Source: Panorpa germanica
Taxonomy: Eukaryota > Arthropoda > Insecta > Mecoptera > Panorpidae
Assembly: GCA_963678705.1 (NCBI GenBank)
Contig: OY783213.1
Span: 10,234,451 to 10,298,450, forward strand
Direction: 5' to 3'
DNA length: 64,000 nt
In this document: in pieces, positions 25,533 through 40,500 of the stretch
Layout of the letters: each line of letters starts with the position of its first letter
Numbering within the stretch: position 1 is the stretch's first letter
Made by a program: the position numbers and the translations under genes
The notes under the pieces: generated by a model
Seen by the model: the letters and a program-made list of their open reading frames with translations, nothing else
The model's database searches: none
Told to the model about the DNA's origin: nothing

Positions 25533-28500
25533 CTGGAAAATATAAATCATTTATTATTATTTCTATTAGTTAAGATATTGTTTCAAGAATTTGGTTTTGG
25601 AATTTTCAATGTAACCTGCAGCAGAAAGTCGCCGTTGTAGGTAATCCCACCTTATGCTCTTAAAAGAAATCGCACGAATTCCTCGAGACATAAGCAGATC
25701 CCGATAACGCGGCGTGGTGAATGTGTAAAGCACAGGATTCACTGCAGAGTTCAGTGGAAGGACAAATATTACCAACCATGCGTAAATATCAGCTATAAAA
25801 CACAATACACCGTTAATTTCGTAAACAATAAATAAATAAAGACTTAAGCATAAGTAGTAGTACCTGATATTTCAAACCGTAGCAAAGCAAGAATTTTTAG
25901 CGCAATAATCGGTAGCCAACATCCTGCATCCGTTAAAACGATGAAGAAAAATCTGATGGCAAATTCACAGTCGACAACCGATAAAGGAGTTTCTCGTCTG
26001 GTGTGCCAAATGGACAGCAGCAGCGCTGTGTAGACGAACGAGATCAAAAGCAGACCCACCAGGTTAACTCCAAGAAAGATAAACGCAGAATACTGCCACC
26101 CCAGTGGGTAACTCTCTTGAATGTGCAGCGGAAAGCAAGTTCCGGAATAGCTTCCGTAGAAACGAGTACTTGTTCGCCAATGAATCACTGAAAATATTGA
26201 GAACAAAGAACATGTATTCACAAGAATGCAAAACCCATAAGTTGTCAGAAACCTAATCAAGTTTTTGCTGAAAAAGTATTGTTCAATACATTATTATATA
26301 AATCTAACAAAGTATAGCACTAAAGCTAAGTGCGAATCAATTACTGAACAGAAACCATTACATATAAATTACTAAGTCGTCTACACTGTAATCTAATATT
26401 ATTGTTACGTATAACAGCAAAAAAAACATCCAATTTCTTATTAAATTTATGACGAAGTTAATATCGCAGACGATATAGTCCCAGATCTATTAATAAAGAT
26501 ATTATTTTTCTGGTTGTGTTTATTTGTTCTTATATGAAAATTGATTTATATACCAAAATAAATTACCCGGCATAATAGCAAGTGTCCCGCCAACGATCCA
26601 AATGATAAACAACGCCATTACAATGTTTTGTGTCGTAAAACTACGATGTCCACCGAAGGGATCTGCAATCAGGATGAATCTTTCGATGGACATAAACGTC
26701 AGGATCAGCATGGAGACCTATAAAACATGTTAAGATGAGGATGTTGTTCATTTAAATACTTTTTTCTAGCTACAACGCTGATAAAAGAAAGGAATACTTT
26801 TTATGGTGATCCTCACATCAGGAGATAAAATAAACAGCGGTTATAAATTATTTTAGAGGGGTTTCACTAATTCGTAAGGGGACCTATGTCTTAATTTCTA
26901 TAAAAGTGTATTTTATATTGATAAAGTGGGTTACTAGAACCTTAAATGTTCAATTATTTCTAATAACTCCTTATAGGTTAAGAGATATTAACAATTAAAA
27001 AAGTCATTTTGTCTCTTTAATTATTAAAGGGATTTAACGTTGTACACATTCCAAATGCATGTGACATCACTACCGCTGCCAACCTTACAGCTCATAAATC
27101 TCTGCTATATGTATTTATATATCAAAATATCAAATATTATTTACAGCTATTTCAAGGAACAATCAAATTTCAATATTATGTCTGCCTTAGCAGGATTAAA
27201 TAAAATAAAAACTTATTATTCTTTGATTTGACTTAATTATTTGACTACCAACAGCTACAGAACATCACCACAGCACTGACCTACTCAACAAATAACTGAC
27301 GTATAAAATGCATTTCACGTCATACAAATATGGCCGACCATTTCTAGCGCTAAAACTACAATTCAAACTTTTAATTACTATATCTCCGTCAACATTTATT
27401 AACATCAATTTCAATCAACAATTGAAAAATCGACCACTAAAAAATGAGGACACAAGTCCATTAAATAAGAAACAAATCGTAGTAGAGAATAAGCATAAAA
27501 GAAATAAAATAAGATCTATATTTTGGCTTTTACAAATCTCAAAGACCTCTTCCTAAAATTAATCTTTTCTTAGAGTTTTTCCAAAAGTTGGATAAGTCCA
27601 TTTAAGACATAATCAAGATAGTGACAACTCTACTACTGTTAACACTGTTTTAGATCTTTAATATCGGTAAATTTGGGTATAATAAAACCTATATTTAAGC
27701 TTCTAAAACCAATAAATGGGTTTGCCACACTACTTGGTATTTCGTACACACCTCTGAAGACACCATAGCTACAACTCCTGCAGCTGTACAAGTCCAGGAA
27801 GTCACCCAAGACTGCGACACTTCATGGTAAACATCTCTGTACCTCGCATCCTGCACTCCAATAACAGTCAAATAAACTCCCATCAAACTATCTGAAACTA
27901 TTAAAGAAAACTCACAAAACAAAGACGAAACTCTTTGCAAAGTGTAATGGAATTTGCTAATTTTCCTCACTAAAAGCCTTACCCGCTAGATTTCTTATCA
28001 CCATACTCAACGTCTTCTTCTCATCACGGAATGTATACCTTCCCCACATCACTAGACCATTCCCAAGATAGGTCAAAGCTGTTACTATCCAAAGCATGTA
28101 ACGCAGGAAAGGTTTTCCAAGAAGATCTTTTAAAGATGACACACCTGATTAAGAAATCAAATATTATTATATTTAAGAAGTAAAGTTTCTGATAAAAATA
28201 TAAATATTTTTACCATCTGTATTGGGTCTGCATTTCTTGATGTGTGGTACAAAGGAGCAGTAGTAAAACTTCTTGAAATTTATATAAATCAAATTGTCTA
28301 ACTTGGAGATTACTTCGAAATTAATTTGCTCCAGTTCTAGACCGTCCAAATTTCTGAAAGCAAAATATTTTTTATAGAAAACATTATCAGATAATGTTAG
28401 CAAAACTTTTCTTAAAAAATGACTATGTTCCTTAGAAGTTGTTTTAAGCTACTATAGCACATTCCATTCAGTGTCTCGCCGTCATGAATAACATCACATC

Positions 28501-31500
28501 AATCAAACGTCACTTTCCATAAATCTGAACTCAGACTTTACATTTTCAAAAAATAGTCAATATTGATCTTGATTCAAATAATACTTGTAACATAGTAAAC
28601 TAAATCGTGTGGATATAAAATAACGAGAGTGATGCTGTACAATTTTAATTTTAAATTATAATAATTAATTATTCACTACACAGCTCCATGCGCATTTTTC
28701 ATTGTTCAAAACACTGCTGGAAGTTTGCTTTGCGTGCGTTAGAGCGAGAAAGTGATAGAGCAGTACTACGCGCACGGTATCTGTCATGAATGCAGTAGGC
28801 GTCGGACTAAACGTATACAAGCTACATCTACTGCACAAAACCTTCCAAATAATTCATATATATTTCAAGAGGAGCAGCTAATAATCATACTAGTTTTTTC
28901 AGGAGTACAATGGCCATGCACTTATCAAAATGAATTACCGGTAATTTCATCGTTATGAATGTAGTACATAATACATGATTTTATTGTTCCACAACATTTT
29001 ATATGTGCTATAAATTGCAACACTGATATAAAACAACATACACAATACTTACAAAGTATTACATTATTTGTAAAAGTGTGTGTTAAAACACTACAGTCGC
29101 AAGCTCTAAGTAAGTAAACAAAAATCTAAAATCCTGATACGAAGATGTTTGAAATCGCGCTTAAAATAAGAGTAGAAAAATATACGAAAGTAAACAATGG
29201 CCGTATATTGAAAGAACAAACAAAATCTACTTTAAAACTCAGTGGTAACTCTTATAATTCCCTTAAATAGTGGTGGGAGAGGGAGAAGTAAAAAGTAAAG
29301 GGTAACAGAACATAATGTCTTTAATATTAGATTATAATCAGCGGCGGATTGGGACAACTAGGGACCCCCCATAGTGGTAATATAATAAAGGATATTCTTA
29401 CGTGATTGGCGCCTTTAGATCCGCCCCTGATTATACTTTAAAATATATTATACTTACAGATATGTCAAGTTCGCAGGGATGAATAATTCATCCGACAGGA
29501 AAACCGAGTTATTCGCCAAAAATCTAAAACAAATGAATTTACGACAAGTTGTTATTAAATCTGACAAGCTTTTAGAGAGGTTGTGACAACCCTCTGGGAT
29601 TTCTACCACTTTATAAGGTATTAATTCAACGGGGGAAATTTTCGGCCAACCAAATACACAATTATGAGAACAATCCAATTATTAGACAACAAATATCAAC
29701 ACAACTTTTTAATTTAAGGGTTGGTTGTTTCGTCAGGGTAAATATTAAGTACCTATCTGAAATGATAATAGGAAAAGCAACCCCTTTCAAAAGATATAAA
29801 TTAGTTTAAAGTTATGTTTAACTATAACTTTGTAATCTTAGGTATTTATGGAAACTTTGTGTTTAATAATAATTAAACGAAGAATTCAAAAAATTTAATA
29901 AGCTCATTTCTGAAGTTTTGTAAAAGTTTTATTCAAGAGGGTGTTTAGTTAGAATAGACACTGATTATTTTGAAGCTTTGCTTTATGTAAAATCTTATAT
30001 ATACTCAGAATGTTATACATAGCATTAAGCCTCATTCCCACTCACTGTTTTGATATTTAATTTACTGTTTTTATTTAATATTGTAATCTAGATTTCAGGT
30101 TTCCGTTTAAGCAGTTTAGCTAATTTAGTTAATGCGTATGCATATACACAAATATAAATTTTGACAGTTCGATAAATTTGTATGTGAAATAATTAAAATT
30201 GCTCTTTTTAATAACAATTAGTAATAGAAATTGTTTTCTCTTCTATATCTTTAAAAACTGACATTAAACTTCTTTTAAAAGTAAATCCTACTGCATTTTG
30301 ACAGATTATCTTATTTTGAAGGTTATAATATAATATAGTTTTTTTTAATTTAATACTTTTAATTTAAAACATTGGACCTTGTAAGGTTCTAAAAAAACTT
30401 AAAAAGTAAATTAAATAAAAATGGTACTTTGAATGACTACGCGTATTTCCATATGCTAAACAATTTAAATTAAATACAAAATTAAATTAAAGTAGTGAGT
30501 GGGAAAGATACTTTAGCCTTGCCTTACATGGTCTTTATTTTAACAGAAAAATAAAACGTTAAAAATCCTTTTTAATGATATATAATTAACTTATATACTA
30601 CAAGTATAATGGATTTAAGAACTATGATCAAAAGTGGAAACGCCAGCACTCTCTGTTGAATGTCATCCGCTGTTTGAAATCGTTACTAATTTTCAGTGAA
30701 GTGCTCTACTTTACAGCAGCAGCACAAATCAATATATATCAGACATACAAAAAAGTGTTGTGTACACAAATTGTTGCAAATTGAGTCCTCTATCAGATTC
30801 ATAATTTTTAAGATGGCGGCACCAGCGAATGCGCAACCATGGAATTTTTATTAGACCCTAAACGTAACAAAATATCCTATAATTAGTAACAGGTAAATTT
30901 TGTTATGTTAGATAAACTTTAAATACACATAAATTAAAGCATTTAAACCATAAAAAACTTTTACGACAAATAATTTATACCGAATTAATTCATTTTAATA
31001 ATAACAACTATTAGAGAAAATTATCGCGCTAAATGTATTAATGTAATTAAATTCCATCATTCATTTATTTTTAGTTTAGCACCATATCAATAATTGATTC
31101 AAGAATGTCTGCAATTAGTGAGACAATTACAAAAATTGATTTATGTATTAAATTCCACGTCATCAACAAGTCAGTTCTTTTGTTGGGTAAAGAATAATTT
31201 TAATATTTGCTGAACGTTGGAATCTATAACTGTGTCTAATGGATTGAATGTAATGCTTAAATGAAATTGATTTTCGAAGGTTTTAAGTCGGTATATAAAC
31301 GAATTTTAATTAATTTTTAAGACACAAAATAACGAAAAAGTTCCTGGGGAAATAAATACACTAAAAATAATACCTCAAATATATTTTCCAGTTTATAAAT
31401 AACAAATACTTAAAAAAGACACGTTTGTTATTAATTATTATATTAATTCGAATTAAAAGAGAATCCACATGGATTTGAATTTGTCACAAACATTTCAGTG

Positions 31501-34500
31501 TAACCGCGAAAACGTGTCATATAGCTAGTCGACAGTTGGCAACACTGAGTATTACAAACACGAGTTAAGCCATACTTGTAAAAGTGTGTCACTCCAGAAC
31601 CCGCAAGCTCTGTGGAAAGGACGTTTTACACTTCGGAACTTCGGAAATTTGAAGAGTAGTAAAATGAAACTAGAATCGATAATAATTCTGATTTGATCGT
31701 GTAAAACGCCCTTAACTCTCTAGCTCGCAAGGATCAATGCCAGTAAATTCTCGGAAAATTACTAGTAATCTAACATATTCCCTTAAGTACTGTTAGTAAC
31801 ATAACGAAATGTGCGTCTCTGAAATGATATCGGTTCCCCAAGCGATTTTAAATTAAATAAACAAGCAGCAAAAACTGCTCTAACTCGCTTACCCGATACG
31901 AAATTGTATATACGTCTATTCAAGATTTTATTTAACATTAAAAAAATTACCTATTACATGAAAAATATTACATAATTTTTTCAACGTTTAATTTTATTGA
32001 ACATGAAAATGAAAAATTTAAAAGCTTTCGTAATGGTTTGTGTTCGATTATAAAGTATAAAGATGTAATATAATCTGCATACACTCCAGGGGCAAAAATC
32101 TAAATTAATCTAATCTAATCTAAATTATCGCTTGACTTTAAAATGTAAAATTAGTTTTTACTTACAAAGCATCCAGCAATGGTAGGGGTCGAAATAGATC
32201 AGGTGCCAAATATGTTAGTTTATTGTTTGAAAGTTGCCTGAAATACATAATTCATATTAAATATACCCAGCTAAACACCAGTGGCGTAGCGTGCCTTAGA
32301 CGGGCCCCGTATCAAAATTTGTTGGGGGACCCAAATGATGGGTAAAGATTACGCACTGCTAAACACATTTACGTATGATTCTTTAGGTTTGGGTTATATA
32401 GTCCAAATCACGATAGTCCGGCGGCGACTTATACTTAAAAGAGGTTATAAGAGCGTTATAAATCTATAATACGATAAGAAATTTTATCTTATTCGTTTCT
32501 ATATACATTATAGAAAAATAAGTGAGTCAGTGCTTTTTAGTAATATCGGCAGTTTATACCCCACAACTTGTTTTAAGTATGAGTCGCCGCTGAACTCTTG
32601 TAATTTGAATTATATTTAGTATTTTTATGTTAAAGTAAATTTATATTTTGTAACGTTAATACTGTAACGCATTTGTTTAATGACATTGTTACAAAATTAT
32701 GTTAGACTTCGGTGCGTAACAAAACGTAAAGTTATGTAATAAATTACCTAGTTAGTTACCTAAATCATTAAATAATACATGAGTTTACGTTTTGTGTTTA
32801 GATGGACATGGGTACTGGCTAGGATTCCAGCTTATTAGATGGCAAATAGGCCTCTGATAAAGCGCGCCCCTGCTGTGAATACTATTGAGTTTCTTTTCTA
32901 ACATTTATCTACTTTTAACATCTAGTCCAGCACTGATTATTAAGGATTTTCTTACTTACAATTCTCTAAGATTTGGCAATCCCAGAAATGCTTTATGATG
33001 TATGGTTTCTAAAATATTGTCCTTTAACCCTCTGCAACAGAAAAAGAATTAATTAAAAAATATACCAAAAACCTGTTTTGCTAGTTTTACATGTAAGCAA
33101 GTATCTTAATATATATAAATTACGTGTCACATGTTTGTCCGAGTTTGTCCGCGATGGACTCCTAAACTACTTAACCGATTTTAATCAAATTTGTACACCG
33201 TGTGCAGTTTGATCCAACTTGAAAGATAGGATAGCTTACATCTCAATTTATGATTGCAAAATTATCTTATTGTCTATTAATTATCTGTATATGACATATG
33301 ACATCTGGCGACGATGATGGCGACATCTGTTGACTAGATTGAGTAAATATTCTGTTGACTAGATTGAGTAAATATTCAATAGATGGCGCTATGTAATGTA
33401 ATATGACAAAAACGTTAGGCACAGCAACGCGTGGCCGGGACAGCTAGTAATATTATAGGTTATATCGAGAGTTTGAGCTTTTGTTTTGAGCTTTTTATGC
33501 CTAAGATTTTTTTATAAAAGCATATTCATTTAATTAAACTTCTTTTAAAGAAAATGCGCTCTCAATTCATAAATAAGAAATACAATTTAAGAAACAGACA
33601 AAAGAGAAACTTTAGTACATAATTTAAATACACATAATCCAAGAAATTGTTTGTCTCATCTGTTCTATTTTGGTAAATAACATAACATATAATACTACAT
33701 ATAATATTTATATAATGTTTACTTACAGAAAGTGCAAATGTTTCAAAAGCGCAAACATTTTATCATCAACCGCTGAAATTACATTATTAGTCAAATGGCT
33801 GAAATAAACAAAATAGTTTTTAAAATATGATGTTATATTACATACAGTGTTTACGAAACCAAAAAAATGCTTGAGTTTTGAATAATAGAAGAATAAAACA
33901 AGCACTATTAGGCTGTCCCCACAATTCAGGAGAATTCGTATAAGAAATTATGGAGATAGTCTATTCCAATGTGAAAGAGCCTAATTCTTAAACGATTCGA
34001 GGGCAAAATAAAAAGCACAATAAAAAAATAAGAATACAACGAAATGAAATAGAAATTTCTTTATATCTAAATAGAAACATATCGTCTTACATCTCATAAA
34101 TCGCGGGTAAGTTTGGAAACGCTTGCCCTTCAAGCGATATGTTATTATCAGATAAATCAAGCCACTCCAACGAATTCAAACCTCTGAAAACACTTAAACT
34201 GAAGTTACAGAGATGGTTGTTATCTAAAAATAACCATTTGACTGAACCCAGCCCTTGGAAAATTGTTGAATGCAGCGAAGTTAGACGATTGTAGCTCAAG
34301 TACCTGAAAAAGAATAATTATAATGAAGACAGTTTTGCCTAGCTCAAAACAAGAATTGACAACTTTTTCTTGGAACACTCTATCGTTACAATAATCTTTA
34401 AAACTAAAGGACATTTAAAAGAAAAATATATATGTGGAACCAGTCTACCTAAGATTAATATGTCGAACTTATTTTAAAATACTTTTAAAGTTGTAAACTT

Positions 34501-37500
34501 TAAAGTCGCCTGCAACGGAAAGTTAACAAGAAAACACTAAAAAGTGCATACGTCTTCTTGTTGATAAGATACTGTACTTTAAATTGTCGTATACTTCTAA
34601 ATATTCCTCATCAACGATTTAGACCATTTCCTAATTATACTTACATAATCCTCATGTATTCTTGATTTTGAAATAGTCTTGCGGGCAATTCTGTGAGATT
34701 GTTTCCCTCCAAATGACTGAAATATTATTATTAATTAGTAGAATTAGTATTTATTCAAAAATTCTTTATATTACTAGTAGTTCTATAGGTGTAGGATTTG
34801 AATACGAGATGGAGTTAACTAGATAGTTCAAATATACTAAATGAAACATGTCACAAAATTTGTTATAAATAAATTAAAGTTGCTATTTATTTGCCAAACT
34901 AAAACCAAATACGGTTTTTCCAAATAAGACTTTTTTTATCTAGACTAGAACCCCACAAGGTTTATGCAGACTAGAACCTTTTAGAAATAAGACCTTTTTA
35001 GAAGGTTTCACCCATAAGGTATTCGTGAGGCAACTGCGTTACACGCTCTATCAACGTCTTATAATCCTCTCAATATCCAGCGTAAAATTCTACTTAGATT
35101 CATTATTTAGTTTTAGACCTTACAACTGAACAGCGCTTCTAATGGTAATTATTTCGCATGCAAATAAAGAAAATATGGATCCAACTTACATCAACTCCAG
35201 TTCCAATCCGTTAAACGAATCATTCCTTAAAACGATGCTGTTATTAGCTAACAACAAGTTCGGACAAGTTGATGGAACATTTGGGACATCAACTAATCCA
35301 AGATTTTTACATACTAAAAAAGGTTTCCCCTCAATGGTGTAGCAGCCGGTCGAATTGTCCGTTAGCTCTGAAAACCAACGTCAGCTATTAAGAATTGAAA
35401 AGTTTACCAGGATCCGTGACCTCATGATAAATGGTAAATTCAAGGTCTAACGAAAAGTCTAATGGTGTGGAAGAAAGGGCAAAGTTGTTTCATTTGTTTA
35501 TGGGCAATCCAAGTAACCATAATAATAAATCAAAGAGAGTTAAAAGTTTTTAAGTAATTAAGACCGGGGTTCATAATTGAAGGATTGTTTTGGAATATAT
35601 TACTTCACACAATTTAACCGCTGAATTTTTTTCGTATTTTGAATATACTTTTAACAACTTTGTAAATTAATTGTTGTAATATGTAATAAAAAATGAGTGT
35701 TTTTTATACGGTTGTTGAACTGAGGTCTTGAATTTATTTGGTCGTTATAAAATTATACCACATTGTTAAAGTTATCTATCAGAAACACAGACGTTCACTT
35801 ATTTTGTAATTAGTCCTAATACTATTGATAGAATTAGTGTTAAGGTGAAACGATACTTGTCCATTTTTGATTCGCAATATAGATGGCGATACTATACAGC
35901 AGGTTAAATATTACCAAAAAAACCATGTTTTTTATGTAGCATTTATTTATTATATATATTAATTGTGTGCCTTTCGGCTTTACAATCTACAGTATTATAT
36001 TTCTAATACATTTCATTCCTATATACATTCAAACTTAAAACTAAACTTAAAATATTCTAGACTTTTACTACTTCCAAAAGTGCTTTCTGCTTCTTCTTCT
36101 TTTGACCCTCTCTATTATTCTCCACCAGCTTATTTATTCTCCTGTCTTTCCTTTCCTTCTTACTATTTCCGCCATCCACCTCTTTCCTTCACTGCCTCCC
36201 TTTAATAGCTGTCCAATATTTCTTTCGCTCGCTACTTTATCCTTACACTCAAACTTAATGTGCTCCAGTGTTTCGTCCTCCGCTCCACACATTCTACACT
36301 TTCTTTCCTCACTCTTTTCCCAGTATCTGTTTCCTTTTTCCTCATTTCCCAATCTAAACCTTGCTGTTCTTCTTATGTGTTTTATGTCTTTTTCTATAAG
36401 GTACTGAGGTACATTATTTTCCCATAACCTCTTATATCTTTTATTGTAGTTACTTTTTTCTATTTTTCCCATTCTCTCCTGCTGTTGTGTCTCCTTATCC
36501 CTTCTCCTTAGCTCCTCTTCCACACTTGCGCCACCTTCTCTTCTCCTCTCTGCCTCCTCGATCGCCATTCCATTCCTTTCAAAGTACTCCTTTCTCTTTT
36601 TTGGATCTTTTGGATGTTTTTTATGTTTAAATCGTTTTATATAAGTAACTATAAACACGAATCAAAATCTAAAGCTGCAATTAGTTAGATGAATAATAAT
36701 AGATGATAATATCTACATTTTAAGCTTTCTTCCACTGACTTTTAATGAGTTGGAACCGCAAAAATAAGTTTTGAAAATGAATATTGCTTTATTTTCTAGT
36801 TAAATTCCAATTTTTATATACCTGTTAATATTTCTAAGGGTTTGTCATAAATTTTATAACCTTTATTATGGTTCTCAAACATACGCTTAAGACTTAAAAA
36901 TATATAGAGTATTCGATAATATCCCAATCATATAAAAATTGGAGTTTAACTAGAAAATATAGCAATATTCAATTTCAAAACTTATTTTTGCGGTTCCAAC
37001 TCATTAAAAGTCAGTGGAAGAAAGCTTAAAATGTAGATACGTTATTCATCTAACTAATTGCAGTTTTAGATTTTGATTCGTGTTTATAGTTACTTACATA
37101 AAACAATTTAAACATAAAAAAACATGTTTTTTTTTGATAATATTTAACCTGCTGTATAGTATCGCCATCTATATTGCGAATCAAAAATGGCCAAGTATCG
37201 TTTCACCTTAATTGATAGAAGTAATATGTAATAAATGTATTTAAATATCTCTGTCTCTGAGGGTACTTCTTCATGTGTGCTTTTTTGAGTCATCGATATT
37301 GATATCTGTTTTCTTTAGAAACTCAGCAGAGCGGAAATAATTGTATTAATAAATAAATAGGTCACTCCAATATAGTATTAACATAATGCATACTAAGATG
37401 TGTGAAAGATGGGATACAATCCTTGCAATTTCCTTTATATCGGTCAGAGACATGGGCGTCCGAAGGATATTTATCATTCTAAACGTTCTAAATTTGTCAT

Positions 37501-40500
37501 AGTAGTTATTCTTTTATATTCGCCCGGGTTTTACTGTAAGAATTAATATACATACATGAAAAGGGTGTATTCCAATTGCTCTTTGTACGCCCATGCCCAG
37601 AGATCAGTAACATAAGAATAAATCTACCAGAACTACAATCATAAATTATGAACAGATCTTTAAACTTTATTTACATAAATTGTGCATAAAAAAAAAACGA
37701 GAAAAATATTACAAGCATATGAATTCCAAATGAGTTCACTCTACGGACCGGAAGAAGTAATATTTATATAAACTTTGAAACAATTATAGCGAGTAGTTTA
37801 TTTTGTTTTCATTCATTGGGAGTATTTTTATAGTTTCTTAAAGTTTTTCTTTTCATTGTTAAGTGTTGGGTCGTCGTCCGGTGATGAGGACTGAACACTG
37901 GAGCTAGGAACTGATAAGAAGTGTATATTTGTTCATAACAAATTTACAAAGTTTTATTGTGGACGTTTTACTAGAGTCGTGTCTTAATCAGGAGTGTAAC
38001 TAGGCATTTAGAGGCCCCGGGGAAAGTGCTCTATGGGTAAATAACATAAAACATATTTTTCTGGAGACACTACTCCTACGCTTCATAAATTTGTTCCCAA
38101 TAAAACAGAGAGATACATAATTTATAGCATTCTATTCACTGTAATCTAAAATTACTATTTATCCAAAAAATATATTTTGCATTTGACTACAGAGTCAATA
38201 TAACTATTAATTCAATTACAATATTAACATAATGTCAAAAATATAACCATATATCAATTTCATTTTTCATTTCGACGACTTCATTCTTTACCCTTTGTAT
38301 TTGGATCCCCATTGCTCCGATTGCCACAGCCTAGTTACGTCCCTGGTCTTAATAATCTAACACAACGTACTTTTATACAGTTTGTTTGTTAGCTTATTTG
38401 TTTGATGATTAAGTTTCTTTATAAAAGACAGCAACCAATTTAAGAAATTATGTTTTTACTGATATAAACTGCGCGCCAAATCAGGCGTAAATGTGTTTCA
38501 TTAATTAATTTATAATTTTAACGTTACTGTCCGAAAAAATAAGGAACCCAGTAAATATTTAGGAGTCACTTTGTGAGTTCATTTACAGCTCAGTTTCCCA
38601 CAGTCGCTCATATAAAAAGTATATTTTATCGGCGACAAATGGCAAATCCATTCCACTTGTCGGAATACAAATGAAGATAAAGTTGATGTGAACTATAAAT
38701 GAAGTTCAATGTGATAGCAACGTTACAAAACAAAACATTTCACCAAATTTTTTACTGGGAAGAAGAGAGTCTTTGTCGGGAATATTTGGAAATCATTTTG
38801 CTTTTAATTTCCCGTTTCTTTCACTTCTGTAGCCCTTAATAATTACTTTATATATCTATAAATATATACTTTCCATAAATAAATAATTTGCAACAATAAA
38901 TTTAAAATTATTTATTCAATACCAATTTAAAAAAGAAGCTAACAAATGGGAAAACACTATATATTGTAACAGGATAAAAAGCTTTTATAAAATACAAAAA
39001 ACAAAACAGTAATGCAAAATAATAATATTTTATGACTAATTACTTATTTACCTACTATTTCCGATTTTCACTAGTTGATTTCCGTTTTAATTTAAATTTT
39101 TTATTTCCGTGTATATTTTTATACATCTGTGATCCATTCTTTCATTCTGTTTCACAAAATAACAGACTCCTAATCTGAGATCAAAAGGTTGCCTTCGTTA
39201 CCAGTTCGTCATAAATACGAACTTCAATCAGAGCTTCAAGCTATACCCAATCAATTCTCATTTCCCCGCCCTCTGCCCCACAACCCGCACCACTTGATTT
39301 GTCATTAGACCGTCTTTATGTCTAAACTCATTTATTTGTGTTTGTGCGATTAAAGACCTGCTCATAATTGCTGTGATTCACAGAATGACCTTGATCTTGA
39401 GCTGTTTGTGCTACGAAGAAAGTTTTTTCATCTTACTAAGTGCTGAACAATCTATATTTTGAGTAAGAAGACTACGAGAGTTATATAAATGGAAAATATA
39501 AATCTCTAAATATAGAAAAAGACAAATATTGTGAATATACAATTTTTTTGGTTTTAAAATAGTCTCGCCATATTCAATGATACAATAGCATTTTCTAAAG
39601 TTGACTACGTTAGCTTTGAGATCATAATTATGTAACACACATGATAATTATACGATAATTAGCAATTTATCATAATAGAGTTGTTGAAAATAGTTTCTCG
39701 TGTAATGTAATTATTATAAAATGAGTTTTTCTCTAAATAACTGCTTTACAAAAACGTCACGATGACAGAATATGCTTTTCAGATGCAACGACCTATAAAA
39801 ATATACATTTCTTGATTAATTACAATTTTTAGTAGCCTCAAATGGTAATGGATTAATCTTTTTAAAGCTCACGTGAATTAGTAATAATGAAATAGAAAAG
39901 GCAGTCCCGAACAAAGAGTTTTTTATTGTGGTTTTAAATATTTCAACTACAACAACAACTGATAAAATTCATAAATTCTGGGACCCTGTAAAATGGTGCC
40001 AGTAGAGCCGGCCCTGAGAAAAGGTATATGGAAAAGAGGCCCATGACCTCATAACTGAATTATTTGAAAATCCTGCTTGCTACAAGTGCTTAACTTGATA
40101 AAAATCGTATATAATAAGCAGAGGTGCGTTGTTCCAAAGCTGACAAACCCGAATTGAGCGATGTAATGTTTATTGTATCCAATATCTAAACGAAATTAAA
40201 CGCGCAGGGCGGCCTAGTACAAAATATAAGACAATAATAATATAAGTTATAACCAAAAAACTTACATCAAACTAACAACATGCATCGAAAAAGGTTTTAT
40301 TCGTTAACTGTCAAAAAATAAATTTAAATATTAACAAAATCATAAAATACTATAGCCCGCATAGTAGCAGATTTTCCTCCCACAATGATTTATAAATACA
40401 GAAACGAGAAAAAGATAGGTAATAGCTGTTTCATGAAATAACTTACCGCATGAATAAATTACGTCTTCACGCTTTTCTGGACGGTGATTTAAAATCATGT

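Larger units (their letters stand above)
35844..37207. mobile_element. TTAA-flanked palindromic MITE with a nested LINE
   Basis: The ends read GGTGAAACGATACTTG and its inverted match, flanked on both sides by TTAA (35840-35843 and 37208-37211). The terminal inverted repeats extend about 90 bp (through TTTTTGATTCGCAATATAG and GGCGATACTATACAGCAGG), and inner arms pair too, so most of the element is one large palindrome. TTAA duplication points to piggyBac or Kolobok-type mobilisation. It lies in the receptor intron between exons 2 and 3. Confidence 0.85.

Noticed and set aside
32099-32125. TAATC-type short tandem run, considered as a telomere-like repeat
   Set aside because: The unit is not TTAGG and only about four copies are present.
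36102-36407. Plus-strand Ser/Leu-rich frames
   Set aside because: They are shadows of the minus-strand LINE ORF.
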